Part shown: positions 45,906 to 56,499 of the stretch, piece by piece
How positions within the stretch are numbered: the first letter of the stretch is position 1
Layout: every line of letters starts with the position of its first letter
Source: Morella rubra
Lineage: Eukaryota; Streptophyta; Magnoliopsida; Fagales; Myricaceae
Assembly (NCBI GenBank): GCA_003952965.2
Contig: CM025856.1
Coordinates: 13,710,489 to 13,774,488, forward strand
Reading direction: 5' to 3'
Length of the DNA: 64,000 nucleotides
Notes under the pieces: model-generated
The model's database searches: none
What the model saw: the letters and a program-made list of their open reading frames with translations, nothing else
What the model was told of the DNA's origin: nothing
Program-made: the position numbers and the translations under genes

Positions 45906-46676
45906 TTGGGCAACAAGATGTCACCACAAAAAGTAAAGTTCATCAAAAAGTTTTCATAACATTTAGAAAATGTCGGTAAATAGGATCAAAGGCATCTAGA
46001 GGATATATATAATATTGTGTTCTAGTATTTCGCTGTTTCCACTTTTTGAGGTATTTTATTAATATTTGTACATGATAATTATCAAAGCCTTTGTTATTTT
46101 TTTTGTTCTAATTGCAAGCTTTTATAACATAAACATTGTGAAAAGACGTTGCTGTGGCTATGCATGACGTAATGATTGCTACAAAGTTATTCTATATATT
46201 GATCTTTTGGAGCTCGCATTCCACCTAAAGGCGTACATTCAATAAAGTATTTGCAATATAATTACAAAGGTTTTAATAAATTGGAGATTACCTTTGAGTC
46301 AATACCTTTATTATTAAGACAATTAACATTACATTCCTATTCATTCATTGTGATTTCCTGATACATTGAATACTTTAAGAATCTCTGTAATGTAAAATTA
46401 GAGGTTTATCATCAAATTTAATCCTTGAGGATTCGACCTGTTCATCAATACTATGGATTTCTCTATATTTGCAAGCATAACTACCCAAAGTAATTGATAC
46501 AATAAATTTGATCAATAGTTTTGGTGTAACAATACCAATTGAAAATTAAAGGTGTTTTGCTCCAGGGGCAAACTAGCTAGAGTCACAGTCAGAAAAATTC
46601 ATATAATAGAGAAATAGAGAGAAGAGAAGCCATGCCTCAGTTACTGGCAACTCAGTTTCTTTTTCCTTCTTTAACA

Positions 46677-47462
46677 TTTTCAAGTCATCCATGTGGGCAA
46701 TTATCAATCTTTCCAAAATGGGGAAGCCAATTTGCAGGGTTCATCCTGTGTGTTAATGTGTTATATCTGGCCATAATATAACTCACACCATGGAAGATAA
46801 GATAGATACAGAAAAAAAGATGCCAAACTTTCTCAAGTTTAGAATATAAAAAGCTTGTAACACAGGGTTGAATGAAACAGATTTACCTCTTCATTGAAGA
46901 GAGGTTGCATAAAAGCATGAGAGCCCTCCTCTGGATTCATTTCATTAGGTTCTTTGCTGCCCATCAAACTTGAACTAACAGGTTTAGTTATGAATGTCTT
47001 CAAGTTTGGGCAGTGTTCTAATCGCAGTGTCTTCAAGCACGAAAATTCAATATTACTTCCTTCGTAGAATCTTTTTAGGATTGGAAGATCTTTCAGGAAC
47101 AGGCATTCTGGTCGAGGGAACAAATTAGGTCTTCCTTCTACTCCTAATTCTTCTGCGACTAGCACCTCTTCCAAACCCTTACACTCAATTATGTGAAGAT
47201 GTTTTAGATGCATCATAACTCTGGCAGTAGGGAATGATAGTAGATGCACTGTATTACCAGAGCCCTCCACTTCCAAGAATGACAGATTTTGAAACCTCGA
47301 CATCACCTGCAAGTTGGTTAATCTACAACCTATCCTTGCCGAATGTTGGTTGTACTGTGTCTCTTCCACATCCACCGAGGATAGCTTTAACCTTTCCAAG
47401 TTGGGGAACACAACCTGCAGCAGCGGTTGTAATATTATTTTAGCCCAACGAAAACAGAAAGA
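46677..47462. repeat. Direct duplication, copy B (LRR exon unit)
   Basis: 786 bp, same limits as copy A. It holds the exon with intact acceptor. The 0.77 kb between the two copies (45906-46676) is AT-rich and without recognised features. Confidence 0.85.
46887..47414 (-). CDS. NLR distal LRR exon (intact splice sites)
   Basis: 176 codons without interruption. It begins V-VFPNLERLKLSSVDVEE after CTGCTGCAG, holds repeats such as RFQNLSFLEVEGSGNTVHLL, LKHLHIIECKGLEEVLVAEE, LPILKRFYEGSNIEFSCL, LRLEHCPNLKTFITKP, and ends MQPLFNEE at GAG|GTAAATC. It belongs to the interrupted NLR gene. Its near copy at 45349-45872 lies 1.5 kb further on. Confidence 0.75.
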
Positions 47463-47860
47463 GGGAAGTTAATCGCTGCATCTGAATAAGCACCAAATTA
47501 ATTTCTTTGACCATGCGACTTAGCATGCTATAAAGGAAAGAGTCAACGAAAAGATACATTCATTCTTGCACATATATGACATATTTATGTTTAGCCCCAT
47601 GGTTCTCAAATGTCAGTGTGTGTTCTTTTAATGAGGATAAGGTCATGTTTTTCTCACATATATATGCCTATTAGTCAGTACATTGCCATTCACTGTAATT
47701 AACTGATCATTGTAAGCGATTATCGTCAGTGAAATAATTCTACAATAGGAAAGACAACTACGTGTAGTAAAGTTGGAAGGTGTTTGTGTGTGGAAAGAAA
47801 CTTGATAAATGTAAATACCTGTTCTTGTAGAATTGGCATGTGAAAATCTAGGTTGCCCCC

Positions 47861-49051
47861 TCAAAGCATATCTTTAGGATCAGCAGTAACTTCATTTTGC
47901 GTGCCTACAAAGCCCATGAGCATTGGAAGATGTTCTAACACCAATCTCTTCAGTGGAGGGAACAACTTCATATCTTCATGATCTTCCATTCCATCCTGAT
48001 CTTTTTCCATGGCTATTGCACCCATGATGCTGTATTCTCTTACTTCCAATTCTTCGAGTAGGCAAAGACCCATCGCTATGGATGATGAGAAGACAGATTT
48101 TAATTTCTGACACTTTCCTACTTTTACAACTCTCAAGTTCCGGAAGGATCTCAAGGAAAGCTGGACAAGACATATTTCTTCTAAGTTGATCATATTTTTG
48201 AGAACAAATGTCCCCAAGGCAGGAAAGGCAGTAACAGATATCCTCGAGCTAATGATATGCTTAATCTCAGCATTATTTTGGATATGGAGATGCTTCAGCT
48301 GCTGAAAACCTTCTTTATCTACTTCGTCGAGAACACTCTTAACACCCTTCAACTCATCTACATAAAGAGCCTCAGTTCTCTGGAGCAGCATTTTAATCCC
48401 AACCTCCAAGTGGAAGCTTGTATTCAGCTTGAGTTTTAAAGTTCTGGCGGTTTCATGCTTGTCAGACCACTCCCAGACATCTCCAACAAATACTTTGAAC
48501 CTTTCCAACTTTAGAAATAACAGATCTTTTGGCAAAATGCTAGCTTCTTGAATATGTATCTCTAAAGTGGTCAATTTTTGTGAGAGCTGTTTTAGCTCAG
48601 AAAGGCTAGCATTAGTTCTTTCATTATTGAGTCCTTCGGCCTCCCATTCAACAAAGCTACTTCCTATATACAGATCTTCTAATTCAACCAAGCTCGATAG
48701 CACATTAGGTGGAATCACTTCAAGTTTAGAACAACCTTCCAAATCCAACAACCGCAAACGAGTCAGAAACCCTATTTCTCTTGGCAATTCCGAAATGTCC
48801 CAATGACTAAGGCTGAGAATTACTAAATTCTTGAGATTTCCAATTAGAGATATGTCTCCCAACGCACACTGATCCAAGCACAATGTTTGCAAGTTTGTAA
48901 GGAGAAGGAGTGATGAAGGAAGTGATGGAAGTTGATGTTTTGTTAAGTCCAACACTTGGAGTTTTTCCATCCCTTTAAAGAAAGTTTCTGGCATATCAAA
49001 ATTTTGACCTCCACCAAACGCGTAAAAAAATCTTAATTCCGGACATTCCAT
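47861..49051 (-). pseudogene. NLR leucine-rich repeats, first block
   Basis: After a frameshift (deletion near 49050) the frame reads ECPELRFFYAFGGGQNFDMP, FFKGMEKLQVLDLTKHQLPS, then regular LRRs (LQTLCLDQCALGDISLIG, LVILSLSHWDISELPREIG, LRLLDLEGCSKLEVIPPN, LVELEDLYIGSSFVEWEAEG) and a later block with LRNLRVVKVGKCQKLKSVFS-type repeats, 396 codons. The repeats would form the ligand-sensing solenoid. The block ends with TAG after DPKDML. The natural exon end may lie before this stop. Confidence 0.88.
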
Positions 49052-50594
49052 TTCTATGGGAGTTCATTGATATCTCCACCAGCACCTTGCATCTTTTGAG
49101 TGCATCTACATCTAGCATTTCTTTCAGCCCATAATCATCCATCACAACAAACATATGATTCTTTGATGCAATTGATCTAGCAACATCACGAACAAGATCA
49201 TGCATATGGTAAAGCTCACAAGTATGAGGGCAATCTTTCAATAGGCCAGAGTCTTTCAGGTTACCAGCAAGGCTATATACTCTGTTTCTTGCTGCATCCA
49301 ATGACTTGATGCCACGAAATAAACCCAAACCATAACAATACTTCAACAAGTCCAGATTGTCAATGCCATAACCCATTAAAGCACAATGCAGAAAGAAATA
49401 TTGAACCTCCTGACTTTCAAGATGACCATAACTCAGCTCTATAGAAGAATATATAGTCGACTGCATTCTTGTACGGTTTTCTGGAGCAGGTCATCTTAGT
49501 TGTTGCAGCGCATCCTTCCAATCATACAAACTCTTATTTTTCAGAGCCTTAGAAACAGTCACCAGTGCAAGCGGCAGACCTGCACACTCTTTAGCGACCT
49601 CAGTTGCCGTGCGTCAAAAATTAGGGTCATTAACTGAATCACCCACAATAGTCTTCTCAAATAAACTCCATTCTTCCTCTTCAGGTAGAACATCAAGAAC
49701 AAAATTCTTCTGGGTGCCCATTTCACAAGAAAATAAATCATGATTTCTGGATATCAGTACTATTTTGCAGCCCCCACAAGGAATTCCTATTGCCTCCAAA
49801 TTAATTTTTTCCCATATATCGTCTAGGATAACAAGTACGTTCTTGTCTTTTGTTGTGAGCCTCTCCCATAGCTGAATCGCTCTTTCGCGCAGAGTCTCTG
49901 CATCAAGCTTTAGGTCTAGCATGTCTGCAATTTCTCCTTGAATTCTTCCCACCTCTGGGCTTTGCGTCACATCTGCCAGGGCCACTTCATCGATTAACTT
50001 TTGTTCCTTGGCTTCCCTGGCAACTTCCCTCACCAATGTAGTCTTTCCCACACAAGGCATCCCCCAGATACCAATCACATTAATATTAGCTTCTCCCACC
50101 GCCTCCACAATTCCTTTCACAGCTAACATTCTTGACTCAAAGTCCATGTAATCTCCGTATCTAATGGGGACTATCTCCTGCGGATTAGAACGGTAAGAAA
50201 CTTTATTGAATCTGCAATTTTCAAGGACTTCAATCTGTTTCGCTATCTTCTTTGCTTTCTGACTTAGCTGATGTCTTAACTTCAAGTTCAAGCATCTCCC
50301 ATTACAAGACCTTGTCTTTGCTTCTTCACTTTTGACACGAACTTCCTTGGCCAATTCTGCAATTTTATCCACCTCTGTCAACCAGTTGTTAATAGCAGTT
50401 TCAATTTCTTCACCGTTTCTTTTAGCCTCATCAATTGGATGCTGCATAGTATCTCTAGCACGCTGCAACTTGTCTTCCCTGCTCTTCATATTCTCCATGT
50501 TGCTCCCATAGTGAAATGAATAACACAACCACTGTCTGACTGGTTCTACCATGTATCCAGCTATTTGTGCGGCGATTGAACCAACAACCTCCAT
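49052..50594 (-). pseudogene. NLR N-terminal part: coiled coil and NB-ARC
   Basis: Starts MEVVGSIAAQIAGYMVEPV, the usual start of this subfamily. Residues 40-110 are a coiled coil rich in Glu/Lys. The P-loop is unusual (GMPCVGKTT instead of GMGGVGKTT) but keeps GKTT. First stop after SVNDPNF (TGA for a likely CGA Arg), second inside the segment before PAPENRTRMQ (LR stop PAPE). Between and after them the family sequence continues in frame: TATEVAKECAGLPLALV, YSSIELSYGHLESQEVQ, MHDLVRDVARSIASKNHMF, ALKRCKVLVEIS. Both stops fit C-to-T change at CpG (CGA to TGA). Confidence 0.85.
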
Positions 50595-51355
50595 TCTAGT
50601 ATCAATTTGTTTTCCTTTGTACTATGGATTCTTTCTTTTTCCTTCTAATTTATTTTCTCCACTTCTTCTATTGTTTTCCTTTTTCTTTTCTATTTTTGTG
50701 GAAGTAGCTACAAAATGAAAACCCAGGAAATTCGACAACTAGACGCTGAAATGAGATTAAATCATAGGCAGAAAAAGACAACTACTTTCTGCTACCTTTA
50801 AAGAGTAGTTATCATATCAAACTCACGTAGAGATCACCGTTAATTTCAAACCTGCTTTCCTTCCCAACAATATATGGTAAGCTCAACAACGGCCTGTAGA
50901 ATTACACTTGATACCCTCGTCATGAGTTTCTTTATCAGCCCCTCAATCCAGTCGTGCGTAGTTCTGAATATTCAAAGTGGGAGCTGTGAAAAGAATAAGA
51001 ACAAAAAATATCGACATAATGAAAACATATAAAATGATAAATTAAGTTGTAGTCTTGATCAGAACTACAACTTATGGAAGGGGAAGCGGCGGTATTTCAA
51101 AGAGAGGTAAGAAAGCGGATCACTGATCATCACTGTAGTTGTCCAATATGTGCACAGGAATTTTTAGATATCTCATTTGTTATAAATCTCTTTTTTTAAT
51201 TATTCATATACGTGTTTCTGAATTCACGAGATCTTATAAAGCGGAGGTATCATATTCTTGGTTGACATTCTTCAGGGTAATATTTGAAGTTAAATAATTG
51301 TCTTTCGGAGTATACTCCTGTCCCCACGTTGCAAGGTTGGAGACTCTAGTGGGTT
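50595..51355. other. Upstream region of the NLR gene
   Basis: Promoter side of the minus-strand NLR gene, T-rich directly upstream of the start codon. No element recognised. The TTAAT target duplication of the following gypsy element begins at 51356. Confidence 0.45.
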
Positions 51356-51736
51356 TTAATTGATGATACCAAAACTGAATTAATCTAACCCAAATCAATT
51401 TGGGCCAGATGAGCATGATCACGTACACAAAAAGCCCAACAACAACGAAATGCCCATGCTGCACAAAGCCTAGAAAAAGAAGAAACCATGACACATGTCA
51501 TTAACTGTTATAAAACAACTCATAACGTGTAGCACTTCCAAGATTCTCACATTCCCACAATTAAAGAAAATGCCCATTAAGAAAAAGTGTGAGGAGTATA
51601 TCCCGGTACATAACGTAACAAGGACTAAATTTCAGCTAAAAAGGAAACATGAAGGCGTGAAGAAAACACTATAAAAGCAAGAAATCATGAAGAAGGAAGG
51701 TAAGTGATTCGAGAGATTTAAAGTAGAAATATTGAA

Positions 51737-52020
51737 GGGTAAACATCACTTTGCGCCCCCAAACTTTCAAGTAAAATTACAAACACAACTCCAAAGTACC
51801 ATTATTGACGCTTTAAGCCTCCCAATTACCACAATTATTCAAATTGAGCCTTGTAGTTAGATTTTCTGACGAAACAGACGGAATCCTTGTCACGTGCATC
51901 CCACGTGGTCTTCACCCTATGTGATCTGCCAAAACTGCTCCTCCACCCCAAAACGCACAGCACTGGCCATCGTTTTAATTTTCTTCCTCCTCCTCTCTCT
52001 CTCTCTCTCTCTATCCTTTT
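51737..52020. repeat. Pack-MULE left terminal inverted repeat
   Basis: About 280 bp; pairs with 53025-53306. It includes ACAGACGGAAT..., GTCTTCACC..ATG and CCCCAAAACGCACAGCACTG, each found inverted at the right end. It ends near the (CT)n tract. Confidence 0.88.
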
Positions 52021-52409
52021 TCCTTCTGTTCTTTCTTATTTGTCTCGTGGTTTCGTGGACGCGAAAATGATTTAGATGCCTATCTTTGTATCATTAACAC
52101 CGAACCAGACACGTAGAGATCTAATTTGCTGCTTTTCTTTGGTTCCCCTCAATCGGCCGTTTTTAGCTCTGGTTATGATCATTTCTGGAACTTTGGCTTA
52201 CTGATTTTCATTCAAGCAAAGCAACATAATTTTCCGTTTTCCTGTTGGAGTTTGGAGATCTGGGTTCTCCTTCTCGAGCTCTTTTTTGGACCTGAACACT
52301 TTTCAATTGGACCTTTTTTTGTTTTTGTTGCTTTTGGTCTCTACGTCGGTCTCCTTGAAGAAATTAGTCCCGAAACAAAGATGTTGATTGTTGGTTCATT
52401 GGTTTCAGA

Positions 52410-52619
52410 TTAGTGGGTGTCTTTTAGATAAAAAGAAAAGCTTAGGGGACTCGGAAAGAAAAGCTTCTCGACCAAATCTTCTCCAAGCATCGCTTCGATA
52501 ATTTCTTTCCTCCCAAAGTAAGCAAGTTTGAGGATGCAGTCCAAGGCCGCAGCTCCTATAGACCAATTTTCAGAGCTCAAGAGCTGGATAATTCTTGGGA
52601 GTTGGCAGTTCGATTCCAT
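52410..52619 (-). pseudogene. ARM-repeat gene fragment captured by MULE, internal part
   Basis: 69 codons: MESNCQLPRIIQLLSSENWS, AAALDCILKLAYFGRKEIIE, AMLGEDLVEKLFF. This is the pattern of an armadillo repeat in plant ARM proteins of the At2g45720/At1g01830 type (family proteins have ...NGQLPRIIGLLSS...ALECVLEIGYFGRKEAIEAML-like text). The captured piece ends after EKL, and unrelated codons follow to a TAG-type stop. It lies 3' of the start-bearing fragment in the same orientation, as in the source gene. Confidence 0.72.
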
Positions 52620-52759
52620 TTCGTCTATTAAAGGAGTTCTAATAAATTAGATCAGTGAGCAGAGAACTTGAATCAAACAACACGAACCCATCGAAATCAA
52701 GGCTCCAACAGTAGGACCCATAACCACCAATCGCACAAAGACATTCTTGTTGAATCTAA

Positions 52760-52987
52760 CTACAGCAACCACAACAAGAGCTGCTTGAGGTTGAAAAATT
52801 TTGGGTCTCTGGAAAGAACGGTGCCGGCCTCGGCTTCAAGCTTTGAAAGAGCTTCAACTGTGGTTTTCGAATTGGTGTTGTATGAAAGAGAAATGGGGTT
52901 GCTCTGTAGACCTTTGGAGGCGTTCTTCAGCGCTTCTAGCAGCGTTAGAACATGTTGATTTTCTAGTTCCTCATCAACTTCTTCCAT
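52760..52987 (-). pseudogene. ARM-repeat gene fragment captured by MULE, 5' exon
   Basis: 75 codons from an ATG: MEEVDEELENQHVLTLLEAL, KNASKGLQSNPISLSYNTNS, TTVEALSKLEAEAGTVLSRD, PKFFNLKQLLLWLL. It looks like the N terminus of the same ARM-repeat protein family; the source gene continues after NLxQLL with a helix that is lost here. Its start codon lies just inside the right TIR, so a transcript starting in the TIR could in principle include it. Confidence 0.65.
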
Positions 52988-53024
52988 GGTTGCTTGGGTT
53001 CAAAGTTTAGTGACAGTGTGTGAG

Positions 53025-53306
53025 AGAGAGAAAGAAAGTGGGAGGCAGCGGAAGGAGGGGGGAAATTAAAACGATGGTCAGTGCTGTGCATTTTGGGGTG
53101 CAGGGACATTTTTGGCAGATTGCATAGAGTGAAGACCACGTTGGGTGCATGTGACGACTATTCTGTCTGTTTCAATGGAAAATCTAATCGCAAGGCTCAA
53201 ATTGAATAACAACGGTAATTGGCGGACTTAATGCGTCAAGAATGGTACTTTGGAGTTATGTTTGTAATTTGCTTGAAAGTTTGGGGGCACAAAGTGGTGT
53301 TTCCCC
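53025..53306. repeat. Pack-MULE right terminal inverted repeat
   Basis: Partner of 51737-52020. Its inner edge is a (GA)n tract (53019-53036), the counterpart of the left (CT)n. Confidence 0.88.
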
Positions 53307-53455
53307 AATATTGAAATACCAAAACATTGACTTAGGCATCGGAGGGGCCTTATCCCAGTGTCCAGATTCATCTTTGTTATTTTGCATAAATGAATTATGT
53401 GAAGCTTGAGACGCATTTACTCCGAAGTGTTAACCATAAATCAACTGATTTCTCA

Positions 53456-53475
53456 ATTGGCGCCGTCTATGGGAA
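53456..53475 (+). promoter_or_regulatory. Primer-binding site of the Tat-like element
   Basis: TTGGCGCCGTCTATGGG directly after the 5' LTR. The same TGGCGCC word (TGGTGCC in the element ending at 26625) follows the LTR of all three Tat-like elements in this window. Confidence 0.8.
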
Positions 53476-53659
53476 CGTTTTAGTTCTTGTGAAAAAAGGT
53501 TTATGGTGACCACTAAGAATAAAGGCAGGGGGAAGGCCAGAGGCAAACTAGAACCTACTCCTCAACTGATCGAAGGACTAATCGAAGATGTCCATGACGA
53601 TTCCCGCATCGGTACTAATCCAGAAGCAAACCATAATGGCTGACAACGAGGAGAGGCAT

Positions 53660-54480
53660 CTGTGCAGGGAAGATGTGACCAAGAAGTTCGTATACAACAA
53701 GTAGCAATGTCCGAAAGACATGATGAGGAAGTTCACATACCCCGTTACCAAAGAGGCTCTCATTCTCCACAGGGGCGAAATGAAGGTGCTGAAGGAGTAG
53801 AAGCTAAGTTGGAAGAAGTTCTAGTTGAATTGGGGAGGATGAGACAAAAGATGGACAAGCCTCCACAATCATCTTTGGAAAGCATGATGCATCAAGTGGA
53901 GTCTCCATTCATATCACAAATCCTAAGAACTCGATTACCATCCAAGTTCCGTATGCCTATCATTTACAAATACACGGGAGCCATTGATCCATTGGATCAC
54001 TTGGAAGGTTATCGATCTCAAATAGATTTGTTGGACACTCAAGACGCTATCAAATGCAAGGCTTTCGCTACAACGTTGGTCGAATCAACTCGTATTTGGT
54101 TTAGTAGGTTGAGGCCGAACTCCATTACAAGTTTCAAAGAGCTTAGCAAAGCCTTTGTCAGCCATTTCATAGCATGTAAAAAGTAGAAGAAACTGGAAAT
54201 CCACCTCCTTTCCATTCCGCAGAAAGAAGGGGAAAGTCTGCAAGACTATGTGGCACGCTTCAACTAAGAAAAACTCAACGTAGAAGACCTCGAAGACAAA
54301 GTGATCCTCACCGCCATAGTAGTAGGGTTGACTGATGGAAGGTTCTCATTTTCTTTAGGGAAATAACCCTCTGAAACCTTCGATGAATTCATGGAAAAGG
54401 CGCAAAAGTATATGAACACAGAAACATGATGACAGCCCGCCGGGAACAAGTTGTTGATCAAGGAGGATCAACCTCTAAAA
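53660..54480 (+). pseudogene. Tat-like gag remnant
   Basis: Main frame 53662-54186 with SPFISQILRTRLPSKFRMP, YTGAIDPLDHLEGYRSQIDL, KAFATTLVESTRIWFSRLRP, SITSFKELSKAFVSHFI, then a TAG and continued similarity (LLSIPQKEGESLQDYVARFN, VGLTDGRFSFSLGK). This is the gag capsid domain of Tat-type gypsy elements. Four or more stops follow between 54186 and 54480. Confidence 0.82.
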
Positions 54481-55020
54481 GGAGAAAAGAAGAAGCTCCA
54501 GCTAGACTCCCTGCAGCAGAAAGAGATCGGAGGGTAGAACCTTGAGCTGAACCACTGGTAGAGCGTCTGAGGTTACAATTTAAGCCTCTCAAATTGCCAC
54601 CAGGGAAAATCCTCATGGAATTTTGTAACGATCTTGAAATACAATGGCCTCTGAAAATGCGATCAGATCCAGAAAAACAGGACAATTGGAAGTTCTGTAG
54701 ATTCCACAATGACCATGCCATGATACCGACGAGTGTATTCACCTGAAAAGGCAAATCGAAGCCCTCATTCAATAGGGACATCTCGGATAATTTACAACCA
54801 CTAGATCGGGAGAACCATTCAGAAGGGAAGCACGAGCACCCGAGAACCAATGTTTCAGACCCTACCAAAGAAACAAACGGGAACCCCAGGAAGATCGAAG
54901 AGATAACGACGCTCCCAGACAAAAAGCAAGGCCGAAAGAAAGACGTTCTCAACCAAGAGCAATAAGCGAAATTAAGGTCATTTCTAGAGGCCTTGCCGCA
55001 GGAGGATCTTCTAAATCCTC
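54481..55020 (+). pseudogene. Tat-like gag C terminus, decayed
   Basis: In scattered frames: RRKEEAPARLPAAERDRR, LKPLKLPPGKILMEF-like residues, and WKFCRFHNDHAMIPTS-like residues where relatives have CRFHxDHGHDTxEC followed by LKRQIE. This is the basic C-terminal part of gag; no intact frame. Confidence 0.55.
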
Positions 55021-55574
55021 ATGAAAGACCTATGTGAGACAACTGCTCATCGCAAAGATAAACAGTGGACCTCGGCGTCTGATGTTAGAGGAAGAAAAGC
55101 CTATCACATTCACAACAAAAGATACGCAGGAGTAGAATATCCACACGATGATGCTCTGGTTATCAATGCAATGATAGGAAATTACAAATCCGACGAATAC
55201 TCGTGGACATTGGGAGCTAAGCCGATATCCTATATGCTACTGCATACGATCAAATGAAGTTAGGAAGGAAGGCAATTAGACATGAAAGCACCAAACTCAC
55301 CGAATTCACTAGTCACCAAGTAGACACTTTAGGGATAAAAGAATTATCATTCACAGTGGTAGAGCACCCGTGTGAAGCTTTGCTGTTTGTGAAATTCTTA
55401 ATCCTTAAAGTAGAATCCTCCTATGATGCCATTATTGGACAAGTCACATTGAATAGGTTAAATGCCGTGGTGTCAGCCTACCATCTAAAAATGAAATTCC
55501 CAACCAAGGCCAGAAGAGGAGAAGCGAAAGGGGATCAAGAACAAGCAAGAAAATGCTATTTGTCAGATACCTAG
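55020..55574 (+). pseudogene. Tat-like protease remnant
   Basis: DDALVINAMIGNYK (where relatives have a DDPLVVxxxIANxxVxRxLVDxGSS-like segment, the active site being lost) and then, in another frame, LTEFTSHQVDTLGIKELSF, AIIGQVTLNRLNAVVSAYHL, KMKFPTKARRGEAKGDQEQA. The latter matches the stretch between protease and RT of Tat elements (GRTxLNxLxAVxSTYHLKMKFPT). Confidence 0.72.
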
Positions 55575-55724
55575 GCGATAGGGGAAACCATGACCATTGA
55601 ACATTGGGAAGAATTTTATGTGCAACTAGTGGAACCATTGGAAGAAATACCACTCTGGGCGGACTCAAAAGAATGAATAGTCAGAATTGGCGTCAACATA
55701 TCTGAAGAATCCAAGATAGTCCTC

Positions 55725-56400
55725 ATGGAATTTTTGTTGGCAAATAGCGAAGTATTTGCTTGGTCACATGAAGGTATGCCGGGAATAGATCCAAAAGTCA
55801 TCACTCACAGATTAAACATAGGACCTAAGGTCAAGTTGGTCATACAATGCAAGAGAAGCTTCAGCCTAGAGATAAGTCAAGCAATCCAAAAAGAGGTTGG
55901 GAAGTTGCTTAGATCCTAATTTATCAAGGAGGCAAACTACCCAAAAGATTGCTATCCACTCCCAAGAATCGATTCCCTTGTTGATTCAACAGTAGGACAT
56001 CAACTTCTAAGTTTCATGGATGCCTTCTTAGGATACAACCAAATCAAAATGCATACACCAGACTAGGAATGCACTTCTTTCACGATAGATCGGGAGACTT
56101 ACTGCTACCAAGTGATGCCTTTCGAACTAAAGAATGTTAGGGTAACATACTAAAGAGTGGTCAACCTGATGTTCCAAAAGCAAATAGGGCGCAACATGGA
56201 AGTCTATTGGATGACCTGTTGGTGAAGACACAAGAATCAGCAAATCACGTCACAGGCCTGGTCGAAGCCTTCAAGGTACTCCAAGCATACAAGATGCGCT
56301 TGTACCTGGCAAAATGCACCTTTGATGCGTCCTCTAGAAAATTCTTGGGATTCCTTATTTCCCAACGAAGGATCGAAGTTAACCTTGGAGAAAATTAAGG
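55725..56400 (+). pseudogene. Tat-like reverse transcriptase remnant
   Basis: Shows FLLANSEVFAWSHEGMPGID, PKVITHRLNI, VGKLLRS stop FIKEANYP, a deletion of about 30 codons (the KKNGKWRxCxDF segment is gone), CYPLPRIDSLVDSTVGHQLL, SFMDAFLGYNQIKMHTPD, MPFELKNVRVTY, and the catalytic region changed to VYWMDDLLVKTQESANHV. The frame is interrupted by several stops, with a TAA at 56396-56398. Confidence 0.82.
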
Positions 56401-56499
56401 TTATCCTAGATATGCAACCACCAAAGAACATCAAAGAGGTGCAATGACTCACAGGACGAATAACGGCGCTTAACAGATTCCTTGCTTGTGTCAAAGATA

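Larger units (their letters stand above)
41778..50594 (-). pseudogene. CC-NBS-LRR resistance gene (RPS2/At4g27190 type), damaged
   Basis: Cytoplasmic immune receptor of the coiled-coil NLR class. Main exon 50594 to about 47861: coiled coil (WLTEVDKIAELAKEV), P-loop GIWGMPCVGKTT, kinase-2 VLVILDDIWE, RNBS-B CKIVLISRN, GLPL box ECAGLPLALVTVSKAL, MHD motif YHMHDLVRDVA, then LRRs. In-frame TGA codons at 49616-49614 and about 49494-49492, and a frameshift near 49050, break it. More LRR exons follow at 46887-47414, 45349-45872 (duplicate), about 43511-43849, 42354-42596 and 41778-42035. This distribution of LRR exons over several kb is usual for the subfamily in woody plants. It is probably a pseudogene unless the three lesions are sequence errors. 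Confidence 0.85.
51737..53306. mobile_element. Pack-MULE carrying ARM-repeat gene fragments
   Basis: A Mutator-like element. Left end GGGTAAACATCACTTTG, right end (inverted) GGGGAAACACCACTTTG; both run on through CCCCCAAACTTTCAAG and stay alike for about 280 bp. The 9-bp TSD AATATTGAA is perfect (51728-51736 and 53307-53315), and the matching 3' LTR (about 59808) shows the empty site. There is no transposase. Between the TIRs lie two minus-strand fragments of an ARM-repeat protein gene (52760-52987 and 52410-52619) with intron-like sequence between, and a (CT)n tract (51988-52010) at the inner edge of the left TIR. Captured host gene pieces inside a MULE define a Pack-MULE. Confidence 0.92.
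51361..53455 (+). repeat. Tat-like 5' LTR, split by MULE
   Basis: 51361-51736 and 53307-53455 together match the 3' LTR (59450-59957) over their length, apart from the divergent first 25 bases. The interrupting 1570 bp are the Pack-MULE plus one copy of its 9-bp TSD. Confidence 0.85.

Noticed and set aside
52126..52413. 95-codon plus-strand open frame in the Pack-MULE
   Set aside because: Phe/Leu-rich, no recognisable protein. The convincing captured fragments are on the minus strand.
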